Source of the DNA: Emiliania huxleyi CCMP1516
Lineage: Eukaryota; Haptophyta; Isochrysidales; Noelaerhabdaceae
Assembly: GCF_000372725.1 (NCBI RefSeq)
Contig: NW_005196830.1
Coordinates: 86,605 to 150,604, forward strand
Reading direction: 5' to 3'
DNA length: 64,000 nucleotides
The notes beneath the pieces are model-generated. The model worked only from the letters and a program-made list of their open reading frames with translations, was not told where the DNA came from and searched no databases. Below are positions 10,112 through 19,460 of the stretch, piece after piece. The position numbers and the translations under genes were made by a program. Positions within the stretch are counted from its first letter, which is position 1, and the number at the start of each line of letters is the position of its first letter.

Positions 10112-11539
10112 TCACTGCCCCGGCGCCCACGCCTCGATCTTCTTGGGCAACAGCTGGTTCGACAGGTCCTCTCCGTGGCCTAGGCAGCCGTGGCCGCCCT
10201 CGCCCCAGGTAAAGAAGGCGCCGTCGGCGGTGAGGGCGAAGCTGCGGTACAGCCCAGCCGACACGGCGTTAACGCGCCGCCCCGCAAAGGCCTCGATCTT
10301 CTTGGGGAGCAGCTGGCGATGCTCGTCGCCGTGGCCCAGCCGGCCGTTGTATCCATAGCCCCAGCTCCAGACGGCTCCGTCGGCGGTGAGGGCGAGGCTG
10401 TGGCCATCTCCAGCCGAGACAGCGACGACGCGCTGGCCAGCCAACGCCTCGACCTTCTTGGGCAGCAGCTGCTGCTGCCGGTCGCCGTGGCCCAACTGGC
10501 CCTCCTCTCCACGGCCCCAGCTCCAGAGGCTGCCATCGGCGGTGAGGGCGAGATTGTGCTCGGCTCCCGCCGAGACAGCGACGACGCGCTGGCCAGCAAA
10601 GGCCTCGACCTTCTTGGGCTCCAGCTGGGGCTGCCTGTCGCCGTGGCCTTGCTGTCCGGAGTGGCCACCGCCCCAGCTCCAAACAGCTCCGTCGGCGGTG
10701 ATGGCGATGCTGTGCAGACCTCCAGCCGACACGGCGACGACGTGCTGGCCAGCAAAGGCCTCGACCTTCTTGGGCAGCAGCTGGGCCTGCCGGTCGCCGT
10801 GGCCCAACCGGCCGTTGTATCCATAGCCCCAGCTCCAGACGGCGCCGTCGGCAGTTATTGCGAGGCTGTGCGCGCCTCCAGCCGACACGGCGACGACGCG
10901 CTGGCCAGTCAAGGCCTCGACTTTCTTTGGCTGCCACTGCTCCTCCTCGTCGCCGTGGCCCAGCTTGCCAGAGCCTCCACCGCCCCAGCTCCAGACGGCC
11001 CCGCCGGCAGTGAGGGCGAGGTTGTGGTTGACTTCAGCCGCCACGCTCACGGCGCGCTCGCCGCCCAGCGCCGACGGGAGGCGGGTCGGTGTGTGGAGCC
11101 GCGTCACGCCCTCGCCGTGACCGAGCAGCCCTGGATAGTAGGACAGCGCAGAGCCGCACGACGAGAGCCGCCCCTCGCCGTCGATGAAAACGCTGTGCCG
11201 CTCGCCTGCCGACGCCCTCGCCGGCGGGTTGGACTCGCACAGCAGCGCCGAAACGCACAGCCACCGCACGGCGCAGCTCTCGCCCTCTGGCTGCGCTGGC
11301 AGCTCGAAGCCGCGCTCTTGCGCCCACAAGCGGATGCCCTCCAGCGCAAGCGAGGCGTGAAAGAGGAGCGAGACGGCCGCGACGCGAGCGATGTCGACGG
11401 GGTCACAGCGAGAGACGACGCGCACGAGGAGCTCCGTGGGGAGGTCGAGGAGGCGGGCGGGCGGCGGCGTGTCTGGATAGGGGGCGGCGGTGGAGGCGGA
11501 GGCGAGGCGGCGCGAGCGACGGCGCGGCGGTGTCGACAT
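10112..11539 (-). CDS. F-box/RCC1-repeat protein, copy 2 (seven-repeat form)
   Basis: Single exon, 475 aa, starting MSTPPRRRSRRLASAS. An F-box-like segment (LLDLPTELLVRVVSRCD) precedes one degenerate and six good RCC1 repeats, each with SAG-x-x-HSLALTADGAVWSWG and GxLGHGD, ending in WAPGQ. Seven repeats fit the seven-bladed RCC1 propeller. The length equals that of copy 3 exactly. RCC1 folds bind chromatin or small GTPases, or act as substrate receptors; with an F-box the last is the best guess. The start region is disturbed by an insertion (11541-11643) that repeats the first codons. It is divergent from the ATP-grasp gene at 11760. Confidence 0.85.
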   Translation of the reverse strand: MSTPPRRRSRRLASASTAAPYPDTPPPARLLDLPTELLVRVVSRCDPVDIARVAAVSLLFHASLALEGIRLWAQERGFELPAQPEGESCAVRWLCVSALLCESNPPARASAGERHSVFIDGEGRLSSCGSALSYYPGLLGHGEGVTRLHTPTRLPSALGGERAVSVAAEVNHNLALTAGGAVWSWGGGGSGKLGHGDEEEQWQPKKVEALTGQRVVAVSAGGAHSLAITADGAVWSWGYGYNGRLGHGDRQAQLLPKKVEAFAGQHVVAVSAGGLHSIAITADGAVWSWGGGHSGQQGHGDRQPQLEPKKVEAFAGQRVVAVSAGAEHNLALTADGSLWSWGRGEEGQLGHGDRQQQLLPKKVEALAGQRVVAVSAGDGHSLALTADGAVWSWGYGYNGRLGHGDEHRQLLPKKIEAFAGRRVNAVSAGLYRSFALTADGAFFTWGEGGHGCLGHGEDLSNQLLPKKIEAWAPGQ

Positions 11540-11540
11540 C

Positions 11541-11643
11541 GCATGAATTTTTTTTGAGCTTAGCCTTCGATGTTATGAAACAACGCAAGGGGGACATGGC
11601 ATATCGCTCTCGGGCCCACAGACATCCCGGCGGGGTGGACATC
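11541..11643. repeat. About 100 bp insertion at the RCC1 copy 2 start, flanked by direct repeats
   Basis: GCGGTGTCGACATCGC (11526-11541) recurs as GCGGGGTGGACATCGC (11628-11643). The inserted DNA contains TTGAGCTTAGCCTTCGATG and TTATGAAACAAC (11553-11584), and a close copy lies inverted at 58448-58484 upstream of UBA3. The second copy of the start region is followed by the family promoter block CGAGAAAAAGAATC. Confidence 0.6.
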
Positions 11644-11759
11644 GCGAGAAAAAGAATCTAGTTACGGGGTGGGCCGTGAAACAAGAAATCAAGCTCCTCG
11701 GCAAACGCACAGGCCGCTCCGGGTCGCATCCCTCGTGCACTCAACAGCGACTCAAGACC

Positions 11760-13892
11760 ATGCCCGCGGAGCTAGAGTCGGCAACGACCGTCGACTCTGC
11801 TGGCAACACGGTGACGGCTGCCAGTGCGACGGCGATGAGCGGTGGAAAGCTCGAGACGCTCTGCGTGGCAATCGTGGACCCGATCTCCACCGGCGCCTGC
11901 CTCGCCAAGCATCTCAGCTCGCAGGGCTACAGGTCGTGCACCCTCGCCGCCGCCTACCATTCCCGTTTCCTTGCAATCGGCACTTTCGCTATTCCTACCA
12001 TTCGCTGTCACCGCCAGGCTCACACGCCATAGGCTGTGCCGGGTCTTCTCCGACACGATTCCCGACAGCGTCAAGGCGCTCGTCGCCGCCGGACTTGAGG
12101 TGGACTGGGAGGTTACCATCCAGCACGAGGGCCGTGTGGCGAGCACACTGGCGGCCCTCAGGGGCGTGGGCGTCACGCACCTCTTGGTTGGCTCCGAGCC
12201 GGGCGTCTCGCTGCATGCCGAGCTCTCGGCGGCCTTTGCTGGCGGCGCGGCGCTTTCGCTGCCTCGGGAGGCGCTCGAGCTGCGGCGCAACAAGTACCTG
12301 CAGAGCGAGGCGATCCGGTCCGCGGGCTGCGACGCGGTGCACCAGCGGCTGGCGCACACGCACGACGACGTCGAGGCCTTCATCCACACGATCGAGGCGT
12401 CGGCAGCCAAGCGCTTCAAGGCGCGGCCCGCTGCCCGTCTTCTCGGAACCTTCTCGAAAGGCTCTCGGACCCCTCTCGGACCCCTCTCGGACCCTTCCTT
12501 CGCCAGGCGGTCGTCAAGCCGGTGGAGGGGGCCGGCTCGGACGGGGTGACAATCTGCAACTCGGCGGCGGAGGTGCGCTCGAGACATGGGCCTCGAGATG
12601 CACATGCACATGCACATGCACGAGTGCATGTGCCGAGTGCCGTGGCGACTCCGCTGACGCCCGGCCTGCCCCGGCCTGCCCCGGCCTTAGGTGCGGCTGG
12701 CGTTTGGCAAGCTCGAGGGGACCAAGAACATCCTCGGCCTCGACAACTACGCCGTCCTCTGCCAAGAGTACCTCGAGGGCGACGAGTGGGTCGTCGACAC
12801 GGTCAGCCGCGCCGGCGAGCACAAGGTGGTCGCGCTCTGGAAGTACGACAAGCGCGACTACCACGGCTCTCCCGTCGTCTACCACGGGATGCGGCTGCAC
12901 AACGTCGAGGCGGACGAGCCGCTGCTGCGCGGCATGGTCGCATACGTGACGGCGGTGCTAGACGCGCTCGGCATCACCGACGGCGCGATGCACTCCGAGA
13001 TCATGGCGACGGCGCGCGGACCCGTCCTCGTCGAGGTACATCCGCCGGCTGCATCTCGGCGTATCTCGGCCCATCTCGGCCCATCTCGGCGTATGTCGTC
13101 CTCGGCTCAGGTAAACTGCCGGCTGCACGGCGGCGAGGGGATCTGGCTGCCGATAGCAGAGGCCTGCCTCGGCTACACGCAAGTCTCGGCGCTGTGCGAC
13201 TCCGCCTTTGCGCCGCCCGCCTTCGCGTCGCTCCCCGCCACGCCACGCTCGCCGCTGCTCAAGCACGGCGCGTGGGTGACGATCCGCTCGCCGGCCGACG
13301 GCACCATCACGGCGGTGAGCGCCGCGCCATCCCGGCTGCGGCGGTGGCAGCGGCGCGCCTCGCGACGGCTCACCCTCGCCGCCCCTCCCGCGCGCCTCAG
13401 GTGCACCACGAGAAGCTGGCGCGGATCCGCGCGCTCCCCTCCTTCCTCGGGGAGTACTGCGCGCCGTGCATCAAGGTTGGCTGCCGCATCCGTCAGACGG
13501 TCGACGCGACGACGGTGCACGGCTGCTTCAACCTGGCGCACGCCGCGCCCGCCCCTCGAGGCGGAGCCGCGGGCACAGCGCCTCCTCACGCCTCCTCACG
13601 CTGGGAGCAGGTGCACGCCGACGCCGCTACCCTCGAGGCAGACTACCGCGTGGCGCAGCAGCTGATCGACGAGGGCCTCTTCGCCTTCACGCCGGCGGCG
13701 GCGGGCGAGAAGGACGTCGTCCGCGTCGAGACGCCGAAGGGGCCGCGCTTCTCGTACCAGCTGAGCGAGCAGGAGCAGGTCCAAAACTCGCTCTGGGGGC
13801 TGCAGCACATCTGGAGGCCCCTCGAGGAGAACAGCGGCGCGGTGCCCCTCCGCAAGCTGCGCGCCGTCCGCCGCTCCGGCTGGCGCTTCTGA
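11760..13892 (+). CDS. ATP-grasp domain ligase, seven exons
   Basis: Exons as read: 11760-11932, 12033 to about 12430, about 12509-12574, 12692-13035, 13111-13314, 13401-13535 and 13611-13892. The spliced protein shows ATP-grasp hallmarks: an N-terminal preATP part ending GYRLCRVFSDTIPDSVKALV, VVKPVEGAGSDGVTICNSAAE (ATP-binding strand-loop), CQEYLEGDEWVVDTVS, and MATARGPVLVEVNCRLHGGE (metal-binding E..N). Such enzymes form an acyl phosphate and ligate it to an amine or thiol; this subgroup resembles amino-acid/dipeptide ligases, but the substrate is unknown. Introns 4 (13036-13110) and 6 (13536-13610, GC donor) start with the same bases as the next exon. Upstream in-frame ATG at 11676 is possible; 11760 gives the cleaner N-terminus. 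Confidence 0.75.
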
Positions 13893-14278
13893 GGCGGCCG
13901 CGCCGATTGCCCAAGCTGGGCGTGCGCCCCTGATTTGTGTAGTTGATGGGCCATACGCGGGCGGGCCGGGCCGGCGTCGTAGGCTCGCGCCGCGTACTGT
14001 GTCGCTCGAAGAAAAGAAACGCATTGACCGGGGCCCGTGTTGTGAGGAAAGAATTAGAAAAAATCCCCTCACGACGGAGCGACACGCGAGGCCGACGGTC
14101 GCCCCACTTCGGGCTGACCGTATAATACTATTAAATTAAATTGGCCGGTATAGCGGCGAGAGCATACAGCGAGTAAATGCAGTACGAAAGCGCCGGGTCA
14201 GGGACGGCTCCCCGCGTGGCCCTGCAGACTGCGCATAGAGCTGTCTTGCAAGGATCTTTGCGGTTCAGTCCTTCCAAG
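13893..14278. other. Tail-to-tail intergenic space
   Basis: Between two convergent genes. It holds an AT-rich patch (TATAATACTATTAAATTAAA near 14120) and no gene that I can support. Both 3' ends and their poly(A) signals should lie here. Confidence 0.5.
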
Positions 14279-15706
14279 TCAAGCGGATGCGGGCGTGCTG
14301 GGCGGCCACGCCTCGACCTTCTTGGGCAGCAGCTGGTTCGACAGGTCCTCTCCGTGGCCTAGGCAGCCGTGTTCGCCCCCGCCCCAGCTCCAGGCGGCGC
14401 CGTCAGCAGTGAGGGCGAGGCTGTGCTCACGTCCCGCCGACACAGCGACGACGCGCCGCCCAGCGAAGGCCTCGACCTTCTTGGGCTGCCACTGGCTCTG
14501 CTCGTCGCCGTGGCCCAACCGGCCAAAGGCTCCCTCGCCCCAGCTCCAGACAGCTCCGCCGGCGGTGATGGCGAGGCTGTGGAAGCCTCCCGCCAAGACA
14601 GCGACGACACGCTGACTAGCAAAGGCCTCGACCTTCTTGGGCAGCAGCTGGCTCTGTTGGTCGCCGTGGCCCAACCGGCCATGGTAACCAAGGCCCCAGC
14701 TCCAGACGGCGCCGTCGGCAGTGAGGACGAGGCTGTGCGCGTATCCCACCGACGCAGCGAGGACACGCTGGCCAGCAAAAGCCTCGATCTTCTTGGGCAG
14801 CAGCTGGGGCTGCTCGTCGCCGTGGCCCAACCGGCCCCCACCTCCCCAGCCCCAGCTCCAGACAGCGCCGTCGGCGGCGAGGGCGAGGTTGTGCAGACCT
14901 CCCGCCAAAGCAGCGACGACGCGCTGGCCCGCCAACGCCTCGATCTTCTTCGGCTCCAGCTGGCTCTGCCTGTCGCCGTGGCCCAACTCGCCATCCTCTC
15001 CACGGCCCCAGCTCCAGACGGCTCCGCCGGCGGTGATGGCGAAGCTGTGGAAGCCTCCAGCCGCCGCGGCGATGACGCGCTCGCCAGCGATCACCTCGAC
15101 CTTCTTGGGCTGCCACTGGCTCTGCTGGTCACCGTGGCCCAACCGGCCGTCGCCTCCATCGCCCCAGCTCCAGACGCTGCCGCCAGCGGTGAGGGCGAGG
15201 CTGCGCCTGAACCCAGCCGACACGCTCACGACGCGCTCACCCAGCGTCGACGGGAGGCGGATCGGCGTGTTGAGCCGCGTCACGCCCTCACCGTGGCCGA
15301 GTGCCCCTGGGTTGAAGGACGACGCATTGCCGCACGACGAGAGCCGCCCCTCGCCGTCGATGAAGACGCTGTGCCGAGCGCCTGCTGCCGCCCTCGCCGG
15401 CGGGTTGGACTCGCGCAGCAGCGCAGCGAAGCACAACCACCGCACGGCGCAGCTCTCGCCCTCTGGCTGCGCCGGCAGCTCGAAGCCGCGCTCTTGCGCC
15501 CACAAGCGGATGCCCTCCACCGCAATCGAGGCGTTGAAGAGGAGCGAGACGGCCGCGGCGCGAGCGATGTCGGCGGGGTCGCAGCGAGAGACGACGCGCA
15601 CGAGGAGGTCCGTGGGGAGGTCGAGGAGGCGGGTGGGCGGCGGCGTGTCTGGCGAGGGAGCGGCGGTGGCGGCGGGGGCGAGGGCGGCGCGAGGCGGGGC
15701 AGACAT
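14279..15706 (-). CDS. F-box/RCC1-repeat protein, copy 3 (seven-repeat form)
   Basis: Single exon, 475 aa from ATG 15706 (MSAPPRAALAPAATAAPSPD); the frame stays open upstream but that part is repeat-derived. F-box-like LLDLPTDLLVRVVSRCDPAD, then one degenerate and six good RCC1 repeats, ending GCLGHGEDLSNQLLPKKVEAW. It has the same length and repeat number as copy 2, so the two share a recent ancestor or are under the same constraint. An (AT)n stretch separates the ATG from the family promoter block CGCGAGAAAAAGAATC. Confidence 0.85.
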   Translation of the reverse strand: MSAPPRAALAPAATAAPSPDTPPPTRLLDLPTDLLVRVVSRCDPADIARAAAVSLLFNASIAVEGIRLWAQERGFELPAQPEGESCAVRWLCFAALLRESNPPARAAAGARHSVFIDGEGRLSSCGNASSFNPGALGHGEGVTRLNTPIRLPSTLGERVVSVSAGFRRSLALTAGGSVWSWGDGGDGRLGHGDQQSQWQPKKVEVIAGERVIAAAAGGFHSFAITAGGAVWSWGRGEDGELGHGDRQSQLEPKKIEALAGQRVVAALAGGLHNLALAADGAVWSWGWGGGGRLGHGDEQPQLLPKKIEAFAGQRVLAASVGYAHSLVLTADGAVWSWGLGYHGRLGHGDQQSQLLPKKVEAFASQRVVAVLAGGFHSLAITAGGAVWSWGEGAFGRLGHGDEQSQWQPKKVEAFAGRRVVAVSAGREHSLALTADGAAWSWGGGEHGCLGHGEDLSNQLLPKKVEAWPPSTPASA

Positions 15707-15729
15707 ATATATATATATCGCGAGAAAAA

Positions 15730-16190
15730 GAATCTTAAAAGCAAACGCCTCGCACAACACTGGGCACGGGACTGAGAAAAAGAATTTGAGCGCGCTCCAG
15801 AAAAAAGAATTTTGCGCCAAGTGGGTGAGGGAGTGCGAGAAAAAGAATTTTAAATAAAAGAATTTTACCCATAATTCGGTCGCACGAGACGATTCGCGCG
15901 ACAGGCGAGGCGCGGGCGACGGCTCCGTCGCCCGCACCACAGGAGCAGTCACACCACTCCGGCGCCCACCCTCACACCCCACCCCGACATCGAGGAAGAA
16001 AATTTTGCAATCAACTCCCTCGCACGACACTAGGCACGGGACTGGCGCGCACTGGCACTAACACAGGCACACCACGGGAAGAGAATTTTTTACAACAAAA
16101 CTCCCTCGCACGACACTGGGCACGGGACTGGCGCGCACTAGCACTAACACAGGTACACCACGAGAGCCGCCTAGAAGCGACTCCTGCGAG
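15730..16190. repeat. Dispersed repeat cluster CTCGCACGACACTGGGCACG
   Basis: Copies of CTCGCACGACACTGGGCACG followed by GGACTGGCGCGCACTGGCAC and TAACACAGGTACACCA start near 16018 and 16106; a truncated copy lies at 15748-15775. Relatives occur inverted near 5095-5150 and, split by a MITE, at 53390-53680. Between copies lies a purine-rich motif, GAAAAAGAATTTT, repeated about five times. No coding content or tRNA-like promoter was seen, so the family is unclassified. Confidence 0.7.
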
Positions 16191-16199
16191 GACGGCGAG

Positions 16200-16445
16200 G
16201 CACTTGCTCCGTGCACTCGACCGCCCTCGCCGCAGGCAAGCTCATTCACAATCTGCTCTGCGATGGCCGTGTGAAAGAACGACTGAGATACGCTGCTTCT
16301 GCAGCCCCAACCAGCTCTTGGTGGCCCAAGTCACCTCATCGAGGTACTGGGCCCGCGTCAGCTTGTTCTGCAGCACGTTCGCCGCCTTCCAGAGGATCTC
16401 GCGGACCCCCTTTACCCGCGGGCCTTGAAGGCCCGCGCGCAGGGG
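16200..16445 (-). other. Short open segment, possible exon remnant
   Basis: On the minus strand the frame from 16428 downward reads VREILWKAANVLQNKLTRAQ and then YLDEVTWATKSWLGLQKQRI, and stops near 16252. It looks protein-like but has no start, no recognised domain and no partner exon. It may be a gene fragment. Confidence 0.25.
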
Positions 16446-16604
16446 GGTGGGACATTGAGACCGGTCATGAATGAGAGAGAGAGATTTTTAGCAATACCAA
16501 ATGAGTGCGCGACACGCATGTTGAGAGAGATTTTTAGCAATACCAAACAACTCTATTGTTTTGTTTGTCGCATGTTGCGAGCAGCGTTGTTGATGTTTTG
16601 CGCA

Positions 16605-16612
16605 TATAAATA
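16605..16612 (+). promoter_or_regulatory. TATA-like box upstream of the membrane protein gene
   Basis: GCATATAAATAAAAAC in GC-rich surroundings, about 210 bp upstream of the ATG at 16825. The distance is long for a TATA box, so an untranslated leader is implied if it is used. Confidence 0.35.
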
Positions 16613-16824
16613 AAAACACAAACCCCGGACCCAAGACGCACAAGCACAGACAGTCCCGAGAAGTGCTCGGCGATAAGTCAAAGAATGAAAAACTCTAGTG
16701 GAGCTCACTAGGAAAAGAATTTAAACAAGACAACAAAGCGGAAACAGAATAACGCGGAGCTGGACGCACGCAACTTGCCGTGACTCCCGACTCTCTCTCG
16801 TAGGTCATTGGGTAGCGAGGATTG

Positions 16825-17766
16825 ATGCAGACCCCGCCGGGCACGCTCAGCAACCCCGCGCCGGTGTGGAGGCTCCGCGGCGCATTCAGCGCTGCCATCG
16901 GCGTGGCGTGCTGCTTTTTGGCCGCGCGGCGCAGCTCCACCACCCACTGGAGCCAAGCCTGCCACTCCTTCCTCCTCGGCCTGGGGACTTGCTTCCTCAC
17001 GGCTGGCCTCGCTTTTCTCTTCTTCTCTCTGCCGTCCTATCGCGGCCACATGCCAGATAGGCTGCGTCCGCTCCCCTTTTTCGTACCCTGTCCTGACACT
17101 GGTTGCTGGCTGAGGCAGTGGGAGGCGTCGCTCCGGGCCATGCAGCGTGGCAGCACAGTCTCATTCAAGCCGTCTGCAGCGCGCTGGCGGGCTTTCCGCG
17201 AGGCTCAGTATGGCCTCCACGGCCGGTCCACCCGATCCGCTCTGCATTGGCTCGGCCTGTGCGAGGCTGCCGTGGGCACAGCCGCCGCGCTCCTCGGTCT
17301 CTGCTTTGGAGCATTCAACGCGTGGGTCTTCTGCATCAGTCGGCGCGCCAGGTGGCTCTGCAGTCACGAGAGCATCATGCCCTTTGCGTTGACAATGCTC
17401 GCCCCCTTTGCCGCCTCTCTCCCCGTCTACGCCCGCCTGTGCTGGTTGTGGCTGTGCTTTTGGAACGCGCGGGAGGAGGAGCCACCGAGCATTGCAATTC
17501 ACAGAGGGGCGAAGAAGGACGCCGGCGTACCAACCCTCCTATTTCGCCACCTGCTGGTCCGTGTCAATGCAGAGGCGGCGGTGCTGCAAGAGGATGACGG
17601 CCCTGTGCTTGGCCTTGATGTTCACGGGGTAGACGGCATCTTTGAGACGATTGCGCGCGTGCTCCCGCGCGGGTTGCACCGCGTGCACGTGCCTCTCGAC
17701 GCCGACTTCGACGCTGGCACCCTGTCGCGAAGCGGCTTCACGCTGCTCCAAGAGGCGAGAGATTAG
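16825..17766 (+). CDS. Hypothetical polytopic membrane protein
   Basis: Single exon of 313 aa from ATG 16825 (MQTPPGTLSNPAPVWRLRG). Hydrophobic segments at about residues 18-33, 55-73, 140-165 and 185-210 suggest four membrane spans. A soluble C-terminal region of about 90 residues follows, containing LLVRVNAEAAVLQEDDGPVL and ending LLQEARD. I do not recognise the family. Base composition matches the neighbours. Confidence 0.6.
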   Translation: MQTPPGTLSNPAPVWRLRGAFSAAIGVACCFLAARRSSTTHWSQACHSFLLGLGTCFLTAGLAFLFFSLPSYRGHMPDRLRPLPFFVPCPDTGCWLRQWEASLRAMQRGSTVSFKPSAARWRAFREAQYGLHGRSTRSALHWLGLCEAAVGTAAALLGLCFGAFNAWVFCISRRARWLCSHESIMPFALTMLAPFAASLPVYARLCWLWLCFWNAREEEPPSIAIHRGAKKDAGVPTLLFRHLLVRVNAEAAVLQEDDGPVLGLDVHGVDGIFETIARVLPRGLHRVHVPLDADFDAGTLSRSGFTLLQEARD

Positions 17767-18318
17767 AATAGAGATACATGACCACCCTGCACACTCACGG
17801 ACTTTGTTCGAGGACGAAACTCGCTTGGGCGCTGCTTGAGGGCGCGCTGCCGGTGCGAAGAACTGCCCCTCGGCTCAGTCTCCGTCATAGTTTCTTATCT
17901 AACCGAGCAGCGCGCTCCCTCCTCGCAAAGACACAATCCAAGCCCACATCACAACCTCTCACACACAAACGCACAGCGCGACAGATCTCGTGTGAGAGAG
18001 CACACACGTCGTGTCACCACGTATGTGAGTGAGTGTGTGTCACGCACGCAAAAGAGCACACAACGAAGACGGAGGGGAACAAATCGATCTCGCACGCGGC
18101 GCGGCGTCCCTCCGCGCACACACAGAAACCAGTGGAGGACGGACTCACACGACACCACCGACGGCGCCAGCCCAGACTCACAAGTAACACCACAGCACCA
18201 CTCACTCACTCACTCCTCCACAGTCACAACATGCGAAGATGTCGGTCTCTCTCACCAAAATCCACCAAGAGCGCCCCGTCGCGCTACCTAGATACTCAGA
18301 TGGTCTCACTGCAGTAGG
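17767..18318. other. Intergenic, CA-rich
   Basis: CACACA-rich low-complexity DNA (17935-18220) between two convergent genes. Frames crossing it show no coding character. Confidence 0.5.
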
Positions 18319-18732
18319 TTAGACCAGCACCGCGCGAGCGCGCGCAAAGGCGCCCGTCCTGACCGCGAGCAGGGCGGCGAGGCCGAGGGCCGCTGCGGCG
18401 ACGCTCGCTCCACGGACTGAGGGTGCCGCACCTGAAGGCTCTGCGCGAAGGAACTTGAAGAAGAAGAAGTCCATGCCCGGTGGAGGTAGGGACGGAGGGG
18501 GCGGAGGCTTATGCATGATCTCCCACTCGATTTGTGCCTCAACCAGGGTATCGTCAAACTCATCACTTGCAACATAGACGTGGTTCTCTAGCGCCGCCGC
18601 GACGTCGAGCCCTCGTTTGCCGTGCATTGGCTGAGCACGGGGCGTGCCTCCGCTGTCGTCGCTGTACGGTTTCGGAGCCACTGAGGCGACAGGCAGAGCC
18701 ACCACCGCAAGGAGGAGGGAGCGGGCGAGCAT
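18319..18732 (-). CDS. Small secreted or membrane-anchored protein
   Basis: Single exon, 137 aa. It begins MLARSLLLAVVALPVASVAP, a good signal peptide. A polar middle (about residues 22-90, with a KPPPPPSLPPP stretch) is followed by a hydrophobic segment ASVAAAALGLAALLAVRTGA near the C-terminus, so a type I or tail membrane anchor is likely. Family unknown. Confidence 0.55.
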   Translation of the reverse strand: MLARSLLLAVVALPVASVAPKPYSDDSGGTPRAQPMHGKRGLDVAAALENHVYVASDEFDDTLVEAQIEWEIMHKPPPPPSLPPPGMDFFFFKFLRAEPSGAAPSVRGASVAAAALGLAALLAVRTGAFARARAVLV

Positions 18733-19460
18733 CTAGCTGGGTGTGTGTCCGCGTCGTTTGACAGTAGAGCTCGGCGGGCGAAAACTGCACCTAGAGTTGC
18801 ATCCTTCCATGGACCATGGAACGGCCGAACCCGGATGGAATTTCTCTTTCCCCCGAGGTTCGAAAGTGTTAGGTACTTGTCGTCCCTCCCCAACCCTGCT
18901 CGGCCGAGCGCTACGAGCGCTACGATTGGAGCGTCGGTCGGTCGGTCGGTCGGTACAGTGGGTTGCTACTTACTGACTGTCGTCCATCATCACCCTCTCG
19001 TGGCACGTGGGCGTCCTCGCGCCACCGCAAAAAAAGAATGAGACTCGCGGTTTCGATCCATTCGTTCCAGCCCCGTCTCGGAGCTCAGCGTCCACAGAAA
19101 GAGAGCAAGCAAGTAAACGGCCTCCCCGGGGGGTTTCTTGGTGCTGGTGGCAGCAGCTTCCGGCTGGCTGGGCCACAGCCCGCTCGCACAATCAGCTGCT
19201 GCCCAAGAACCCAGGTCGAGACCTTGGGGTGGGCCAGCGCGTCGTCACTGTCTCGGCCGAAAACATGCACATCCTCGCAATAACTGCCCCCGACAAGTAT
19301 AGGTACGGGGCTCCCTGTGCGGTGGCCGGGCGTCTAGTAATAGTATTCAATAGACCCGCCCCTCTCGCAATCGGCGTAGCGCGCTCCCCGCCCGGCGCAC
19401 ACGCTTACACGGCGGTCTCTCGCGTACAGACGCCCCCTCGTTGGCAAATGTGAAAGGACA
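18733..19460. other. Intergenic with RCC1 remnant
   Basis: Contains (GGTC)n at about 18935-18953 and the decayed RCC1 fragment listed separately. No other gene is supported. Confidence 0.5.
19143..19290 (+). pseudogene. Decayed RCC1 repeat fragment
   Basis: GGCTGGGCCACAGCCC, AATCAGCTGCTGCCCAAGAA, GGCCAGCGCGTCGTCACTGT and the following segment align in order with one repeat of the RCC1 genes (compare 1697-1810 and 2180-2210), with indels. It cannot encode an intact repeat. Confidence 0.7.
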
